Positions 18,639 through 29,045 are shown, counted from the stretch's first letter. The stretch is 64,000 bases of DNA from Bacillota bacterium (GCA_021821085.1 JAKACV010000002.1:48218-112217); one strand, 5' to 3'. Translations and numbers: made by a program. Notes: a model not told the origin generated them from the letters alone.

Positions 18639-19955
18639 TTGCAGATTAAGGAACTAGAAACAAAGAAGCTCGCCGAACTCTATAAACTGGCGAAGGAATT
18701 TCAGATTCCATATTACGCCACGATGAAGAAGAAAGAACTCATCTTTGCTGTTTTACGTGCACAGGCTGAGAAGGATGGACTTTTGTTCGCAGAAGGTGTA
18801 CTTGATATTATGTCGGACGGCTATGGATTCCTTCGCCCGATCGGTTATTTGCCAAGTGCAGAAGACATCTATGTAGCCGCATCACAAATTCGCCGTTTCG
18901 ATTTGCGGGCAGGCGATCTCGTGTCTGGAAAAGTTCGTCCACCTAAAGAAAATGAACGCTATTTTGGACTGCTTCAAGTAGAAGCTGTGAATGGAACAAA
19001 TCCTGAGACGGCCTCCGAACGACTGCATTTCCCAGCGCTCACTCCATTATTTCCACAGCAGAAACTAAAACTTGAAACGACACCAGAGAAGTATGCAACG
19101 CGCATGATGGATCTACTTTCGCCAGTTGGACTCGGACAGCGTGGTCTGATTGTCGCCCCACCAAAAGCCGGTAAGACATTGCTATTAAAGGAAATTGCAA
19201 ACAGTGTGTCCGCGAACTTTCCAAATGCAGATCTGTTTGTTCTCTTGATTGATGAGCGGCCAGAAGAAGTGACTGATATGCAACGCTCTGTACGCGGAGA
19301 AGTTGTCGCATCGACATTTGACGAAGTTCCAGAAAACCACATCAAAGTTACGGAACTTGTGTTGGAGCGCGCAATGCGCCTGGTGGAGCATAAACGCGAT
19401 GTGATCATTCTTATGGATAGTCTTACACGATTGACTCGCGCGTATAATCTGGTGATTCCGCCGAGCGGTCGGACGTTATCAGGGGGAATAGATCCTGCGG
19501 CGTTTCATAGACCCAAGCGGTTTTTTGGGGCTGCTCGTAATATTGAAGAAGGCGGTAGCCTTACCATTATCGCTACGGCCCTCGTTGAAACGGGCTCGCG
19601 GATGGATGATGTCATTTATGAGGAGTTTAAGGGAACGGGCAACCTTGAACTACATTTAGATCGTCGTCTCGCCGAAAAACGAATTTTTCCAGCGATCGAT
19701 ATTCGCCGTTCAGGTACGCGCAGAGAGGAATTATTACTCACACCAGAAGAACTGGAGAAAATGTGGGCTTTGCGTAAATCGCTAGGAGACAATAATGACT
19801 TCACAGAGATCTTCCTGCGTCGCTTTACTCATACAAAGACCAATCAAGAATTCCTCGCTACGATCGAGAGCCCCCGTGAAACGCGAGAAAATCCCCGCGA
19901 AGGCAATCCCCGCGATCGACGTGACCGCGATCATCGCCAGGTAACTGCGAAGTAG
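18639..19955 (+). CDS. rho: Transcription termination factor Rho
   Basis: Hexameric RNA-dependent ATPase that terminates transcription. N-terminal Rho domain ([16 protein letters not shown]), RNA-binding cold-shock-like domain (about residues 50-125, [14 protein letters not shown]), then the RecA-type motor with Walker [28 protein letters not shown], the Walker B segment [11 protein letters not shown] and the Q/R-loop region. It has a 438-residue length with a short arginine/aspartate-rich tail ([13 protein letters not shown]) that is not conserved. The start TTG 18639 follows GAGGGTAGG. The radical SAM gene begins at the next base after its stop. Confidence 0.96.
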   Translation: MQIKELETKKLAELYKLAKEFQIPYYATMKKKELIFAVLRAQAEKDGLLFAEGVLDIMSDGYGFLRPIGYLPSAEDIYVAASQIRRFDLRAGDLVSGKVRPPKENERYFGLLQVEAVNGTNPETASERLHFPALTPLFPQQKLKLETTPEKYATRMMDLLSPVGLGQRGLIVAPPKAGKTLLLKEIANSVSANFPNADLFVLLIDERPEEVTDMQRSVRGEVVASTFDEVPENHIKVTELVLERAMRLVEHKRDVIILMDSLTRLTRAYNLVIPPSGRTLSGGIDPAAFHRPKRFFGAARNIEEGGSLTIIATALVETGSRMDDVIYEEFKGTGNLELHLDRRLAEKRIFPAIDIRRSGTRREELLLTPEELEKMWALRKSLGDNNDFTEIFLRRFTHTKTNQEFLATIESPRETRENPREGNPRDRRDRDHRQVTAK

Positions 19956-21239
19956 GTGGCTAAATTGAATATTGTCTATGCAAATGAAAGAGACGAGTTG
20001 TTTGACGATCCCTCGTTGCTTGCACTGGGTCGTACGGGTAAAGCAGTTACCGAGATACAGGAGATGGAGTGGATTCCGTTTCCAAAGGGTGCGACCATGG
20101 TCTCTTTGCCAGGGACGAGAGCACTCGGGTTGGATCGCGAAGGAAAGTTAAAATCGCTTCCACCGTCCGCTGTCGCAGTGGGTGCGCTGTTGCCGCAAGG
20201 CTACACGCGTCTGCTGTTGCCAGCTTATTTCAAGCCACCTGGTGCAACGCCTTTTCCGCTATTTGGATATACAGCCGTCGGGTTTCGCGATGGGCGTTTC
20301 TATGTGGCGGCGACGCAAAGCGACGATCCAGAACCGTGGAATCCAGAACAGTATCATGCGGATCGCGTGGCGCAACAAGTAGTTCATATGGAGCAGAGTC
20401 ATTCGGACAATCGCCTCTATCAACATCTGCGCACCTGTGCGGTGGAGTATGAATGTGTGACATCACGCAATACATTTTTTGGTCGCAACGAAGGGGCAAT
20501 CCCTGTGTCAGGATCCTGTAATGCAGGGTGTCTTGGGTGTATTAGTGAACAACCGGACGAATCAGGATTTCCTTCCCCGCAAATTCGTCTGTCTTTGCGT
20601 CCAAGCGTAGAGGAAATGGTGGATCTGATGGTGACACACTTACAGACCGCTGGTCCGAATGGGATCATTTCGTTTGGACAAGGATGCGAAGGAGAACCGT
20701 CTGTGCGCGGTCGTGAGATCGCAGAGGCGATTCGCCGGACGAGGGAGCAGGTGCAAACGGGTGCGATTAACATCAATACCAATGCCGGATTGACTTCACA
20801 AATCACCCAAATTGTTGACGCTGGACTTGATTTAATGCGCATTTCTACCATTAGCGCGTTGTCTGATCACTATGATGCGTATTATCAACCTCGCGGATAT
20901 ACAATAGAGGATGTAGCTGCGTCTGCAGGATATGCCTCTGAACACGGAGTGATCGTCGCGCTCAATTATTTGGTTTTTCCAGGGGTTACTGATCAACCGG
21001 AAGAAATCGAAGCGATGATTCAATTTATACATCAAACTGGAATTAAACTTGTACAATTGCGCAATCTGAATATCGATCCGGATTATTATTTGGAACGCAT
21101 TCCTTTACGTGAAGATGAACCCATCGGGATGCTTGCGATGATTGATGCGATACAACAGGAATGTAAGGGGCTTAGGATAGGGAGCTACACTCACGCACCA
21201 GAGTGGTATGGAAGTGGCGCACAAGTGATGCGCTTGTAG
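19956..21239 (+). CDS. Uncharacterised radical SAM protein
   Basis: 427 residues starting at GTG 19956, immediately after the rho TAG. A roughly 180-residue N-terminal region of unknown fold (LPQGYTRLLLPAYFK, PLFGYTAVGFRDGRFYVAA) precedes a radical SAM barrel with the cluster motif CNAGCLGC (CxxxCxxC, about residues 188-195), then FGQGCEGEPS, ININTNAGL, YQPRGYTIEDV and LNYLVFPGVTD. The barrel binds a [4Fe-4S] cluster and S-adenosylmethionine to start radical chemistry. No SPASM cysteine cluster follows. Target and reaction are unknown. The tight junction with rho implies co-transcription; rpmE follows after 60 bases. Confidence 0.85.
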   Translation: MAKLNIVYANERDELFDDPSLLALGRTGKAVTEIQEMEWIPFPKGATMVSLPGTRALGLDREGKLKSLPPSAVAVGALLPQGYTRLLLPAYFKPPGATPFPLFGYTAVGFRDGRFYVAATQSDDPEPWNPEQYHADRVAQQVVHMEQSHSDNRLYQHLRTCAVEYECVTSRNTFFGRNEGAIPVSGSCNAGCLGCISEQPDESGFPSPQIRLSLRPSVEEMVDLMVTHLQTAGPNGIISFGQGCEGEPSVRGREIAEAIRRTREQVQTGAININTNAGLTSQITQIVDAGLDLMRISTISALSDHYDAYYQPRGYTIEDVAASAGYASEHGVIVALNYLVFPGVTDQPEEIEAMIQFIHQTGIKLVQLRNLNIDPDYYLERIPLREDEPIGMLAMIDAIQQECKGLRIGSYTHAPEWYGSGAQVMRL

Positions 21240-21301
21240 AAATCAGAACGACGTGGTACTATGTAAACAATCGTGTCTTTTGCAGTAGGAGGTGAATAAC
21301 C

Positions 21302-21499
21302 ATGAAACCAGGGATTCATCCGGAATATAAAAAAGTGATGGTGACTTGTGCCTGTGGCGAACAGTTCGAGACGGGTTCGGTAAAAAGCAATTTGCGTGTT
21401 GAAGTATGTTCTAAATGCCATCCATTTTTTACAGGTAAACAAAAGTTTATCGATGTTGGTGGGCGTGTGGATCGTTTCAAGAAAAAATATGGGATGTAA
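21302..21499 (+). CDS. rpmE: 50S ribosomal protein L31 (zinc-binding form)
   Basis: bL31 of 65 residues, bridging the large and small subunits. It keeps the zinc ligands CAC (residues 16-18) and CSKC (about 37-40), so this is the zinc-containing form; many Bacillota also encode a zinc-free paralogue used in zinc starvation. GGAGGTG precedes ATG 21302. The terminator-like hairpin just downstream fits a short transcript. Confidence 0.96.
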   Translation: MKPGIHPEYKKVMVTCACGEQFETGSVKSNLRVEVCSKCHPFFTGKQKFIDVGGRVDRFKKKYGM

Positions 21500-21522
21500 A
21501 CAACATCTTCGTTATTCCTCTA

Positions 21523-21555
21523 GGCGGTACTGCACGACTTTGCGGTACCGTCTTT
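21523..21555 (+). terminator. Terminator after rpmE
   Basis: GGCGGTAC and GTACCGTC form an 8-bp stem with one G-U pair around a 16-base loop, followed by CTTTGTGTG. The T-tract is short, so termination may be partial. It lies 23 bases after the rpmE stop. Confidence 0.55.
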
Positions 21556-21660
21556 GTGTGCGAAGGTTTTGTGGTAGCGAGGCGTATGCTGAAGCAAGCG
21601 GGCACGCGTCTGAATAGGATATAAAATCATGTTACTTTTACACTTTAGGAGTGGATCTGT

Positions 21661-22737
21661 GTGTTTCATCGTTTGCAGGCAGTAGAAGAGCGCTATGATC
21701 AACTGAGTGCCTTGCTGTCCGATCAAGAAGTGATCAGCGATGTCAATAAATTGCGATCTTATGGAAAAGAACAGTCTGATCTAGAAGCTACAGTAGAGAC
21801 TTATCGAGAGTACAAGCGAGTTGCGTCACAATTGGTAGAAGCGAGAGACATGTTTAACGATAAGTTAGATGATGACATGCGTGAACTTGTAAAACAAGAA
21901 GTAGCAGATCTGACTGAACAAAAGGAAAAAATTGAACATGAACTCATGATACTGTTGTTACCAAAGGACAAAAATGATGATAAAAACGTTATCGTTGAAA
22001 TTCGGGGTGCAGCAGGTGGAGATGAAGCAGCTCTATTCGCTGGGGACTTGCTTCGTATGTACAGTCGGTTTGCGGATCGCAAGGGCTGGAAAGTTGATTT
22101 TATCGACATTATGGAGAAAGACATGGGTGGAATTAAAGAAGCTGTGTTTAGCGTACAGGGCAAAGGCGCATATAGTCTACTGAAATACGAAAGCGGTGCG
22201 CATCGAGTACAACGTGTGCCAGCTACAGAGTCAAGCGGTCGGATTCACACTTCTACTGCCACTGTTGCCGTATTACCTGAAGTGGAAGAAGTCGAAGTGG
22301 AAATCCATGAGAAAGATCTTCGCATTGACACCTTTTGCTCGACTGGACCAGGAGGTCAAAGTGTGAATACCACACAGTCAGCCGTGCGAATTACTCACAT
22401 GCCGACCGGGATTGTCGTGTCATGTCAAGACGAGAAGTCACAGCTAAAGAATCGGGACAAAGCGATGCGTGTCTTGCGTGCTCGATTGTATGAAAAGTAT
22501 CAGCAGGAACAACAACAAGAGTATGCAGAACAACGCAAGTCGGCAGTGGGGACGGGAGACCGCAGTGAACGGATACGGACCTACAACTTTCCGCAAAGTC
22601 GTGTGACGGATCATCGCATTGGTCTAACCCTGCATCGTTTAGAGAGTGTTCTCGCAGGTGATCTTGATGAAATTATCAATGCGCTCATTACGACTGAACA
22701 GGCAGAGAAGCTACAAGCGGCCAGTGGTGACGAATGA
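21661..22737 (+). CDS. prfA: Peptide chain release factor 1
   Basis: RF1 reads UAA and UAG and triggers peptide release. The 358-residue protein has the N-terminal helical domain, PAT in VPATESSGR at the codon-recognition position, and the GGQ loop in [15 protein letters not shown] (about residue 235), whose glutamine is methylated by PrmC. AGGAGTGG precedes GTG 21661. The next gene, prmC, overlaps by 4 bases, coupling the factor to its modifier. Confidence 0.97.
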   Translation: MFHRLQAVEERYDQLSALLSDQEVISDVNKLRSYGKEQSDLEATVETYREYKRVASQLVEARDMFNDKLDDDMRELVKQEVADLTEQKEKIEHELMILLLPKDKNDDKNVIVEIRGAAGGDEAALFAGDLLRMYSRFADRKGWKVDFIDIMEKDMGGIKEAVFSVQGKGAYSLLKYESGAHRVQRVPATESSGRIHTSTATVAVLPEVEEVEVEIHEKDLRIDTFCSTGPGGQSVNTTQSAVRITHMPTGIVVSCQDEKSQLKNRDKAMRVLRARLYEKYQQEQQQEYAEQRKSAVGTGDRSERIRTYNFPQSRVTDHRIGLTLHRLESVLAGDLDEIINALITTEQAEKLQAASGDE

Positions 22738-23615
22738 TTTTGCGGGATCTCTTGCAGGGTGCAGAAGCGACACTGCGCAACGCTGATGTGGAAGTGCCAG
22801 AACGAACAGCGAGATGGCTATGGCAGCATGTCTCAGGTATGAGTGTTGGGGATTGTTTTTTGCATCAGTTAGATGTGGTTGACCATTGTGATGTTCAAAC
22901 TTTTTTGGCATTGATTCAGCGTAGAGCACAGCGAGAACCATTGCAATATTTGATAGGTGAGACGGAATTTTGCGGCTTGCCTTTTTTTGTTGATCAGAGA
23001 GTTTTGATTCCGCGTCCAGAGACGGAGCAGTTAGTCGATCTAGCCTTTGATGAAATCGAAAGGCGTCTTAGAACGAAAGATCAGATTGTGGTGGTGGATG
23101 TTGGCACTGGGTCGGGGGCTATCGCGATTGCACTCGCTGTGCGTATGCGACAACGTGCATTGACATATTTTGTTCGACTCTTTGCGACAGATCTATCCGC
23201 CGATGCACTCGCGGTCGCGCGAAGGAATGCAGAGCGACATGTTGTGACAGAGTGGATCACGTTTTGTGAAGGCGCCTATCTTTCAGGAATTCCTAAAGAT
23301 ATAGGAGATCTTGATTTGATTGTATCCAATCCACCTTATATTCCATATGGCATGACGCTGCAACCGGAAGTTGTCGAATGGGAACCCCATTTGGCTCTGT
23401 TTGCTGAAGAAGATGGATTGGCATGCTATGAAGAACTAGCCCAAGCGGCGAACGAACGGCTAGCGTGTGATGGGAGTCTTGCATTTGAAGTGGGAGAGGG
23501 ACAAGCACAGGCAGTGGAGCGTATTCTTATAGCCAAGGACAGGTCATTGCGTACACGAGTGGTCTCGGATTTTCGCAACATCAACCGCTTTGTGTTAGCC
23601 GAACGCGCTCTTTGA
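22734..23615 (+). CDS. prmC: Release factor glutamine methyltransferase
   Basis: SAM-dependent methyltransferase that methylates the glutamine of the release-factor GGQ motif. 293 residues: N-terminal helical substrate-binding domain, [30 protein letters not shown]-binding [15 protein letters not shown] (about residue 122) and the catalytic SNPPYIP (about 198). ATG 22734 overlaps the prfA stop by 4 bases. Position before spoIIR is as in B. subtilis. Confidence 0.96.
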   Translation: MILRDLLQGAEATLRNADVEVPERTARWLWQHVSGMSVGDCFLHQLDVVDHCDVQTFLALIQRRAQREPLQYLIGETEFCGLPFFVDQRVLIPRPETEQLVDLAFDEIERRLRTKDQIVVVDVGTGSGAIAIALAVRMRQRALTYFVRLFATDLSADALAVARRNAERHVVTEWITFCEGAYLSGIPKDIGDLDLIVSNPPYIPYGMTLQPEVVEWEPHLALFAEEDGLACYEELAQAANERLACDGSLAFEVGEGQAQAVERILIAKDRSLRTRVVSDFRNINRFVLAERAL

Positions 23616-23627
23616 TAGTTTACGAGA

Positions 23628-23658
23628 CGTTTAAGAAGTTCATAGTTTGACCATAATG
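23628..23658 (+). promoter_or_regulatory. Candidate sigma-F promoter of spoIIR
   Basis: CGTTTA, 15 bases, GACCATAATG fits a forespore sigma-F promoter (-10 GGnnAnAnTR with one mismatch). The same GTTTA-N15 layout occurs before spoIIQ in this window. A transcript would begin near 23665, ahead of AGGGGGC and ATG 23704. Confidence 0.5.
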
Positions 23659-23703
23659 CCTCTTAGAACTCATTGGATTTGAATTCTAGGGGGCTTTATC
23701 ACT

Positions 23704-24384
23704 ATGAAAACATGGATGATTATTTTGGTTCTCGTGGCAGGTTTATTTGGTCTTATCAACGGATTTCAGGTGACAGGTGTGGGAAAAGCACATGCTTTTG
23801 TGGGGCCAGATCCAAACGTCATTCCGCAGAACGCGTTGCGTTTTCGCGTCATTGCAAATAGTAACAGTCCATGGGATCAAAATTTAAAACGGGACATTCG
23901 CAATCGCATCATCACTCTCATAGGAGAGAAAATGGCAAATGTGACTTCTGTGACACAGGCACAACAGGTACTGAAGGCTTCTGTGCCACAAGTAGAACAG
24001 ATAGCGCTCGCGATGGTGAAAAAATATCATGCACCGTATAGTGCGACTACGACGTTTGGGTTCGCGCATTTTCCAACAAAGTTGTATGGTGACAAAGTCT
24101 ATCCTGCGGGAACGTACAAGGCATTGCGCATTACGCTTGGAAAGGGCGCCGGGCAAAACTGGTGGTGTGTATTGTTCCCTCCGCTCTGTTTTGTCGCCTT
24201 GAGTGATGGAGACGCAGTGGCTGCAACCGCAGCATTTCCAGACTATCCACCGCTCGCTGTGCGCTACATTCAAAATCCCAATGGTCATGGGAAGATTCCC
24301 GTTGCTTTGCGATTGGCTGTGGTAGACTATGGGGAAGAGTTGTTAAAGGTGATCAGTGCAGAGTTAGCTCACGTCAAACTTTAG
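23704..24384 (+). CDS. spoIIR: Stage II sporulation protein R
   Basis: Secreted forespore signal that activates SpoIIGA so that pro-sigma-E is processed in the mother cell. 226 residues: an N-terminal signal sequence (KTWMIILVLVAGLFGLI), then the SpoIIR domain with LRFRVIANSNSPWDQNLKRDIRN and YGDKVYPAGTYKALRITLGKGAGQNWWCVLFPPLCF, both diagnostic. AGGGGGC lies ahead of ATG 23704. A sigma-F-type promoter is visible upstream, consistent with its known timing. Confidence 0.95.
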   Translation: MKTWMIILVLVAGLFGLINGFQVTGVGKAHAFVGPDPNVIPQNALRFRVIANSNSPWDQNLKRDIRNRIITLIGEKMANVTSVTQAQQVLKASVPQVEQIALAMVKKYHAPYSATTTFGFAHFPTKLYGDKVYPAGTYKALRITLGKGAGQNWWCVLFPPLCFVALSDGDAVAATAAFPDYPPLAVRYIQNPNGHGKIPVALRLAVVDYGEELLKVISAELAHVKL

Positions 24385-24415
24385 AGGATGAACCGTGAGA
24401 AGGAAGGTGAAAGAA

Positions 24416-25564
24416 ATGAATCTGGTAGAGGGAACGCAAACAATTCTTTGGAAGGTTGCACAGACGCCCGAAAGCGGAGAGATGAATCCATATGCGATGG
24501 ATGAGGATGAGCAGTGTATCATCGGCCAAATAGAGGTGATCGTGCGCACCTTGCCGATAGAGAAACTTGTTCAGGAAGCCGCGCAACACTTACAGGCGGA
24601 TGAACTAGTCGCCTTTCCAACGGAAACAGTCTACGGATTAGGGGCCAACGCCTTGAGTAGACGAGCATTGCAGCACGTATTTGCCGCGAAAAACCGACCA
24701 ATGGACAATCCTTTGATCGCACACGTAAGTTCGCTTGCGCAACTGGATTATCTGACACCACACGTTTCGTCATTGGTTATGCGCATCATGGAGGAATTTT
24801 GGCCCGGACCTTTATCAATTCTATTACCAGCCCGTAAAGACTTGCCACAGGAGCTGACAGCAGGGCTTGACACGGTTGCTGTTCGCATGCCACAGCATCC
24901 TCTGACGCTAGCATTCATTGAGGCGGCAGGTTTTCCGCTTGCAGGTCCATCTGCTAATCGCAGTGGCCGTCCCAGCCCAACGACAGCAAAGCACGTATTA
25001 CAGGATCTTGCTGGGAAAATTTCCGGTGTTATCGATGGAGGAGCCTGTTCGGTTGGGATTGAATCAACTGTGATCGAGGTTCTCGAACAAGAGATCATCA
25101 TTCTTCGTCCGGGAGAGATTACTCGTTCCAATTTGGCGCAGTATGGTGTTCCTGTACGCTATGACGAACATTTAGTACAGCGGCGCGAGATGACAGCTTC
25201 ACCACGCTCACCGGGACAGAAATATCGTCATTATGCACCGCAGGGAGAATTGCGCATCGTTACTGGATATGATTCACGCGTTTTCAATTATGTGAAGGAC
25301 GAGATTTCACGTGCCCATACAAAAGGGCTCCGCATTGCAACGATTGGGTTTCCTCGCGACATCTGCATAGACGCAGATTTGATCCTGTCTTTTGGCGACC
25401 GCGCGATCGACATGGCGCCACACCTATATGATTCGTTGCGCGCTTCTGATGAGGCTGTGATCGACGTTATTCTCGCGCGTGGATTCCGTGCTGCGGAGGA
25501 GACGTTCGCCGTGATGAACCGCCTATTGAAGGCCTCTGGTGGCATTGTGATCGAGCTTTATTAG
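24416..25564 (+). CDS. ywlC: L-threonylcarbamoyladenylate synthase (Sua5 type)
   Basis: Makes threonylcarbamoyl-AMP from threonine, bicarbonate and ATP, the first step of the t6A37 tRNA modification. The YrdC domain (about residues 45-230) shows VAFPTETVYGLGANAL, KNRPMDNPLIAHV, LAGPSANRSGRPSPT and GIESTVIEV; a linker with SPGQKYRHYAP leads to the C-terminal Sua5 Rossmann-like domain. Start ATG 24416 follows GGAAGGTG; the track start at 24395 adds 7 residues. The first 45 residues are an unconserved extension. Gene order spoIIR-ywlC-mntP matches B. subtilis. Confidence 0.94.
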   Translation: MNLVEGTQTILWKVAQTPESGEMNPYAMDEDEQCIIGQIEVIVRTLPIEKLVQEAAQHLQADELVAFPTETVYGLGANALSRRALQHVFAAKNRPMDNPLIAHVSSLAQLDYLTPHVSSLVMRIMEEFWPGPLSILLPARKDLPQELTAGLDTVAVRMPQHPLTLAFIEAAGFPLAGPSANRSGRPSPTTAKHVLQDLAGKISGVIDGGACSVGIESTVIEVLEQEIIILRPGEITRSNLAQYGVPVRYDEHLVQRREMTASPRSPGQKYRHYAPQGELRIVTGYDSRVFNYVKDEISRAHTKGLRIATIGFPRDICIDADLILSFGDRAIDMAPHLYDSLRASDEAVIDVILARGFRAAEETFAVMNRLLKASGGIVIELY

Positions 25565-25643
25565 TTCAGATACCCGCTTGTCTCATGAAGCTACTCGCTT
25601 TCGCATACACATGTAATCGGATGTGGTGAAAGGTGGGGATGCT

Positions 25644-26204
25644 GTGTTCGCTTTTACTCCTCTTCTGCTATGGACGGTGGTCCTCATAGGTCTAGCGCTA
25701 AGTATGGATGCGTTCTCATTGGGCATTGGACTTGGCGCACAGGGATTGCGATGGCGCGACGTAGGTCGTCTATCAATTGTGATCAGTTTATTTCACCTCC
25801 TTCTTCCTCTATTAGGTGTGTGGATCGGCGATGTGCTATACGCGAGGTTTGGCGATATTATGCAAAGAATAACATCTGTAGTGATGATGTTTTTGGGATC
25901 ACAAATGATCGTAAAATCGCTGCAATATGAAGTTGGCATTGAACCCCCTCCTTTTCGAGCTCATTTTATACACTTAGTTGGCTTTGCGTTCGGAGTGAGT
26001 GTAGACGCATTGTCAGTTGGCTTGACATTGGGTACACTAGGGATGACACCCCTTGTGCCTGCGATCGTCTTTGCGTTGTTGAGCGGAATTCTTTCAATCT
26101 CAGGACTTTACATTGGGCGTCAGGTAAATGGCCGATTGGGCCGCTACGGGCAGGTGGCGGGCGGGGCAGTTCTTGCTATCCTCGGTCTTAAGTTTTTTTG
26201 GTAG
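25644..26204 (+). CDS. mntP: Manganese efflux protein MntP
   Basis: Six-helix membrane protein that exports Mn2+. 186 residues from GTG 25644, behind GGTGGGG. Conserved membrane aspartates are present in ALSMDAFSLGIGLG (helix 1) and GVSVDALSVGLTLG (second half); the two-fold repeat of this motif is the family signature. No yybP-ykoY manganese riboswitch is visible in the 80-base upstream gap. It ends one base before the track start of ywlE, so the two are probably one transcript. Confidence 0.92.
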   Translation: MFAFTPLLLWTVVLIGLALSMDAFSLGIGLGAQGLRWRDVGRLSIVISLFHLLLPLLGVWIGDVLYARFGDIMQRITSVVMMFLGSQMIVKSLQYEVGIEPPPFRAHFIHLVGFAFGVSVDALSVGLTLGTLGMTPLVPAIVFALLSGILSISGLYIGRQVNGRLGRYGQVAGGAVLAILGLKFFW

Positions 26205-26219
26205 ATGGAAGGCGATACT

Positions 26220-26696
26220 GTGTATGAGATTCTGTTTGTTTGTACAGGAAATACTTGCAGATCCCCCATGGCTGAGCAAATACTTGCAAAGTTGGTGAAT
26301 CAATCACAGGTAGGTTCGCAAGTATCGATTCGCTCTGCAGGACTTTCTGCGCAAGATGGCGCGGCGATGTCAGGCGGGTCATTTGTTGCGCTTTTACGAC
26401 GGGGGATAGGACAAGGCGAGCAACATGCAGCGAAGCGCGTGACAGAAGAGCAAGTCAGAACGGCCGATCTAGTACTCACAATGACTGAGTCACATAAACA
26501 CGCTCTTATGGAAGCCTTTCCTGCGTTTAAAGGGAAGGTGTTTACTCTTTTGGAATATACGGGCGCGCAGGGAATGAAGGACATCGAGGATCCATTTGGA
26601 CAAGATGATGAAGGGTATGAACGCACAGCAAAGCAGATTGAAGCGGCGTGCCATCGGATTGTTCAGCAACTCGAACTGCGATTCCCGCTATCATAA
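26220..26696 (+). CDS. ywlE: Low-molecular-weight protein arginine/tyrosine phosphatase
   Basis: The P-loop CTGNTCRSPMAE at the N-terminus and DPFGQDDEGYERTAKQIEAAC near the C-terminus (general-acid aspartate) define the LMW phosphatase family; B. subtilis YwlE removes phosphate from arginines marked by McsB. A threonine follows the first glycine (CTGNTCRS), the feature tied to arginine rather than tyrosine specificity. GTG 26220 follows GGAAGG and gives 158 residues; 26205 would place the Shine-Dalgarno inside the gene. Confidence 0.9.
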   Translation: MYEILFVCTGNTCRSPMAEQILAKLVNQSQVGSQVSIRSAGLSAQDGAAMSGGSFVALLRRGIGQGEQHAAKRVTEEQVRTADLVLTMTESHKHALMEAFPAFKGKVFTLLEYTGAQGMKDIEDPFGQDDEGYERTAKQIEAACHRIVQQLELRFPLS

Positions 26697-26758
26697 GTCA
26701 GCATCATGTGTATAAGAAGCTTCAGCCTCATGTGTGGATGAAAGGAGAGACGATACGG

Positions 26759-27235
26759 ATGATGCGAATTGCCATTGGGTCAGATCATGGCGGTTATGGA
26801 TTAAAGCAGGAGTTGCTAGCCCGTCTGAAGGATCTACCGTATGAATGGACCGATTTCGGGTGCGATTCTGAGGAGTCGGTAGATTATCCTGACTATGCAA
26901 TTGAGGTAGCGCAGCGCGTTGCAGCAGGGGAATTTGATCGAGGCATTCTGCTGTGTGGTACTGGACTTGGGATGGCGATTACAGCCAATAAGGTGCCAGG
27001 AATTCGAGCGGCGACAGTTCACGATACCTTTTCTGCACAGGCAACGCGCGCACACAATGACAGCAACATCTTGACGATGGGGGGACGAGTCGTCGAACCC
27101 GATCGTGCAGAACAGATTACTCGAATTTGGTTAGAAACGCCATTTGAAGGGGGTCGTCATGCCCGACGTTTGAAGAAAATTGAGATGCTAGAACATGCGG
27201 TAATGGATTCAAAAAAAGCAGGTAGTGCTCTGTGA
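26759..27235 (+). CDS. rpiB: Ribose-5-phosphate isomerase B
   Basis: RpiB/LacAB-family isomerase interconverting ribose 5-phosphate and ribulose 5-phosphate. 158 residues with IAIGSDHGGYGLK, DFGCDSEESVDYPDYA, the catalytic cysteine in GILLCGTGLGMAI (about residue 67) and HNDSNILTMGGRVV. The track start 26648 lies inside ywlE; ATG 26759 or 26762 follows AAAGGAGAG. It overlaps ywlG by 4 bases. Confidence 0.94.
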   Translation: MMRIAIGSDHGGYGLKQELLARLKDLPYEWTDFGCDSEESVDYPDYAIEVAQRVAAGEFDRGILLCGTGLGMAITANKVPGIRAATVHDTFSAQATRAHNDSNILTMGGRVVEPDRAEQITRIWLETPFEGGRHARRLKKIEMLEHAVMDSKKAGSAL

Positions 27236-27798
27236 ACACTCAAGAAATTGTAGCGCGTGTGAGTGAAGCAGTTGCCGAAGTGGTGGCGACTGCTCATCTA
27301 ACGCAAGATCAGATCCTGATTGTTGGTGCGAGTAGCAGTGAGGTGTTAGGTCATCACATCGGTACACATGGTTCCCAGGATATCGCGAAAGCCATTGTGC
27401 AGGGTGTACTCGACGTGCGCGCGCAACATCCATTTCACGTTGCCTTTCAAAGTTGCGAACATCTCAATCGCGCGCTTGTAACAGAGCGGAACACCGTGCA
27501 GGCGTTCTCGTTAGAGGAGGTAACCGTTGTGCCAGTCATCACTGCGGGTGGTGCGGTGGCGGCGACTGCGTATCGCATGTTGCCAAATGCAGTGATGGTG
27601 GAGCAGATCTCAGCACATGCAGGACTTGATATCGGAGACACGTTTATTGGCATGCATCTGCGTCGTGTGGCGGTTCCAGTGCGCATAGCCGTACAACAAA
27701 TTGGATGTGCACATGTCACAGCGGCGCGAACTCGTCCTAAGTTAGTGGGTGGGCAGCGTGCCGTGTATTGGTTAGAAGAACAGGGGGGTACTTGTTGA
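27232..27798 (+). CDS. ywlG: YwlG family protein (TIGR01440), function unknown
   Basis: Conserved 188-residue protein found between rpiB and glyA in many Bacilli. Motifs seen: [51 protein letters not shown] and [19 protein letters not shown]. The histidine- and cysteine-rich CEHLNRAL region looks like an active or metal site, but no reaction is established for the family. GTG 27232 overlaps the rpiB stop, and its own stop overlaps the glyA start, so the three are translationally coupled. Confidence 0.9.
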   Translation: MNTQEIVARVSEAVAEVVATAHLTQDQILIVGASSSEVLGHHIGTHGSQDIAKAIVQGVLDVRAQHPFHVAFQSCEHLNRALVTERNTVQAFSLEEVTVVPVITAGGAVAATAYRMLPNAVMVEQISAHAGLDIGDTFIGMHLRRVAVPVRIAVQQIGCAHVTAARTRPKLVGGQRAVYWLEEQGGTC

Positions 27799-29045
27799 GC
27801 CATTTACATTTAATTGATCCGACGATCGCGGAAGCGATGGAAGCAGAACGCATTCGACAACAGTCAAAACTAGAGTTAATCGCATCTGAAAATTTTGTCA
27901 GTCGCGCTGTTCTTGACGCGTTAGGGACCGTTTTAACCAATAAATATGCAGAGGGCTATCCAGGCAAGCGCTATTATGGTGGATGTGAACATGTCGACGT
28001 CATCGAACAAATTGCAATCGATCGCGCAAAAATATTGTTTAAGGCCGAGCATGCAAATGTACAGCCTCACTCAGGTGCACAAGCCAATATGGCAGTGTAT
28101 TTTGCCCTATTGCAACCAGGGGATACTGTGCTTGGCATGAACTTAGCACACGGTGGTCACTTGACACATGGGAGTAAGGTGAATTTCTCTGGTCAATTGT
28201 ATAATTTTGTGGCCTACGGAGTAGATTCTGTCACACATCGGATTTCGTATGATGAGGTAGAGCGGCTTGCAAAGGAACATAAGCCGAAGTTAATTGTAGC
28301 TGGTGCAAGCGCCTATCCGCGGGAGTTTGATTTTCCTCGGTTGCGCGCAATTGCAGATGAAGTGGGCGCGTATCTGATGGTTGATATGGCGCATATTGCG
28401 GGGCTTGTCGCCACTGGAGTCCATTCGAGTCCGGTTCCTTACGCGCATGTGGTGACAACGACGACACATAAGACGTTGCGTGGCCCACGCGGCGGCATGA
28501 TTCTTTGTAAAGAAGAGTTCGCGAAAGCGATTGACAAGTCTGTTTTTCCAGGCGTCCAAGGCGGACCTTTAATGCATGTGATTGCGTCCAAGGCGGTGGC
28601 TTTTGGCGAGGCAATGCGTCCTGAATTTACCGCGTACACGAAGCAAATTGTAGAAAATGCGCAAGTGTTAGCACAGGCCTTAATAGATCGTGGATTTACG
28701 CTTGTCTCTGGTGGAACAGATAATCATTTATTGCTGATTGATGTTCGCAGTGTGGGGTTGACCGGAAAAGCAGCTGAACATTTGCTTGATGAGATAGGCA
28801 TCACGACAAATAAAAACGCGATTCCTTACGACCCAGAAAAACCAGGTGTAACAAGTGGGGTGCGTATGGGTACAGCCGCTCTTACGACACGTGGCATGGA
28901 TGCAGATGCGATGGGACAGATTGCGGAGATCGTCGATCTTGTTTTGCGTCATCAAGATGATCAAATTCAGATCAATCAAGCTTTGCATCTCGTTCGCGAG
29001 TTGACGCAGAAGTTTCCGCTGTACGACGGATTCTCCTATCTATAA
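27795..29045 (+). CDS. glyA: Serine hydroxymethyltransferase
   Basis: PLP enzyme interconverting serine and glycine with one-carbon transfer to tetrahydrofolate. 416 residues from TTG 27795, which overlaps the ywlG stop and follows GGGGGG; the track start 27768 adds 9 residues. Motifs: [49 protein letters not shown] and the cofactor lysine in [14 protein letters not shown] (about residue 225). The last base of its TAA stop is the first base of the second MITE copy, whose insertion recreated the stop. The original TATAAGTG continues after the element. Confidence 0.97.
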   Translation: MSHLHLIDPTIAEAMEAERIRQQSKLELIASENFVSRAVLDALGTVLTNKYAEGYPGKRYYGGCEHVDVIEQIAIDRAKILFKAEHANVQPHSGAQANMAVYFALLQPGDTVLGMNLAHGGHLTHGSKVNFSGQLYNFVAYGVDSVTHRISYDEVERLAKEHKPKLIVAGASAYPREFDFPRLRAIADEVGAYLMVDMAHIAGLVATGVHSSPVPYAHVVTTTTHKTLRGPRGGMILCKEEFAKAIDKSVFPGVQGGPLMHVIASKAVAFGEAMRPEFTAYTKQIVENAQVLAQALIDRGFTLVSGGTDNHLLLIDVRSVGLTGKAAEHLLDEIGITTNKNAIPYDPEKPGVTSGVRMGTAALTTRGMDADAMGQIAEIVDLVLRHQDDQIQINQALHLVRELTQKFPLYDGFSYL

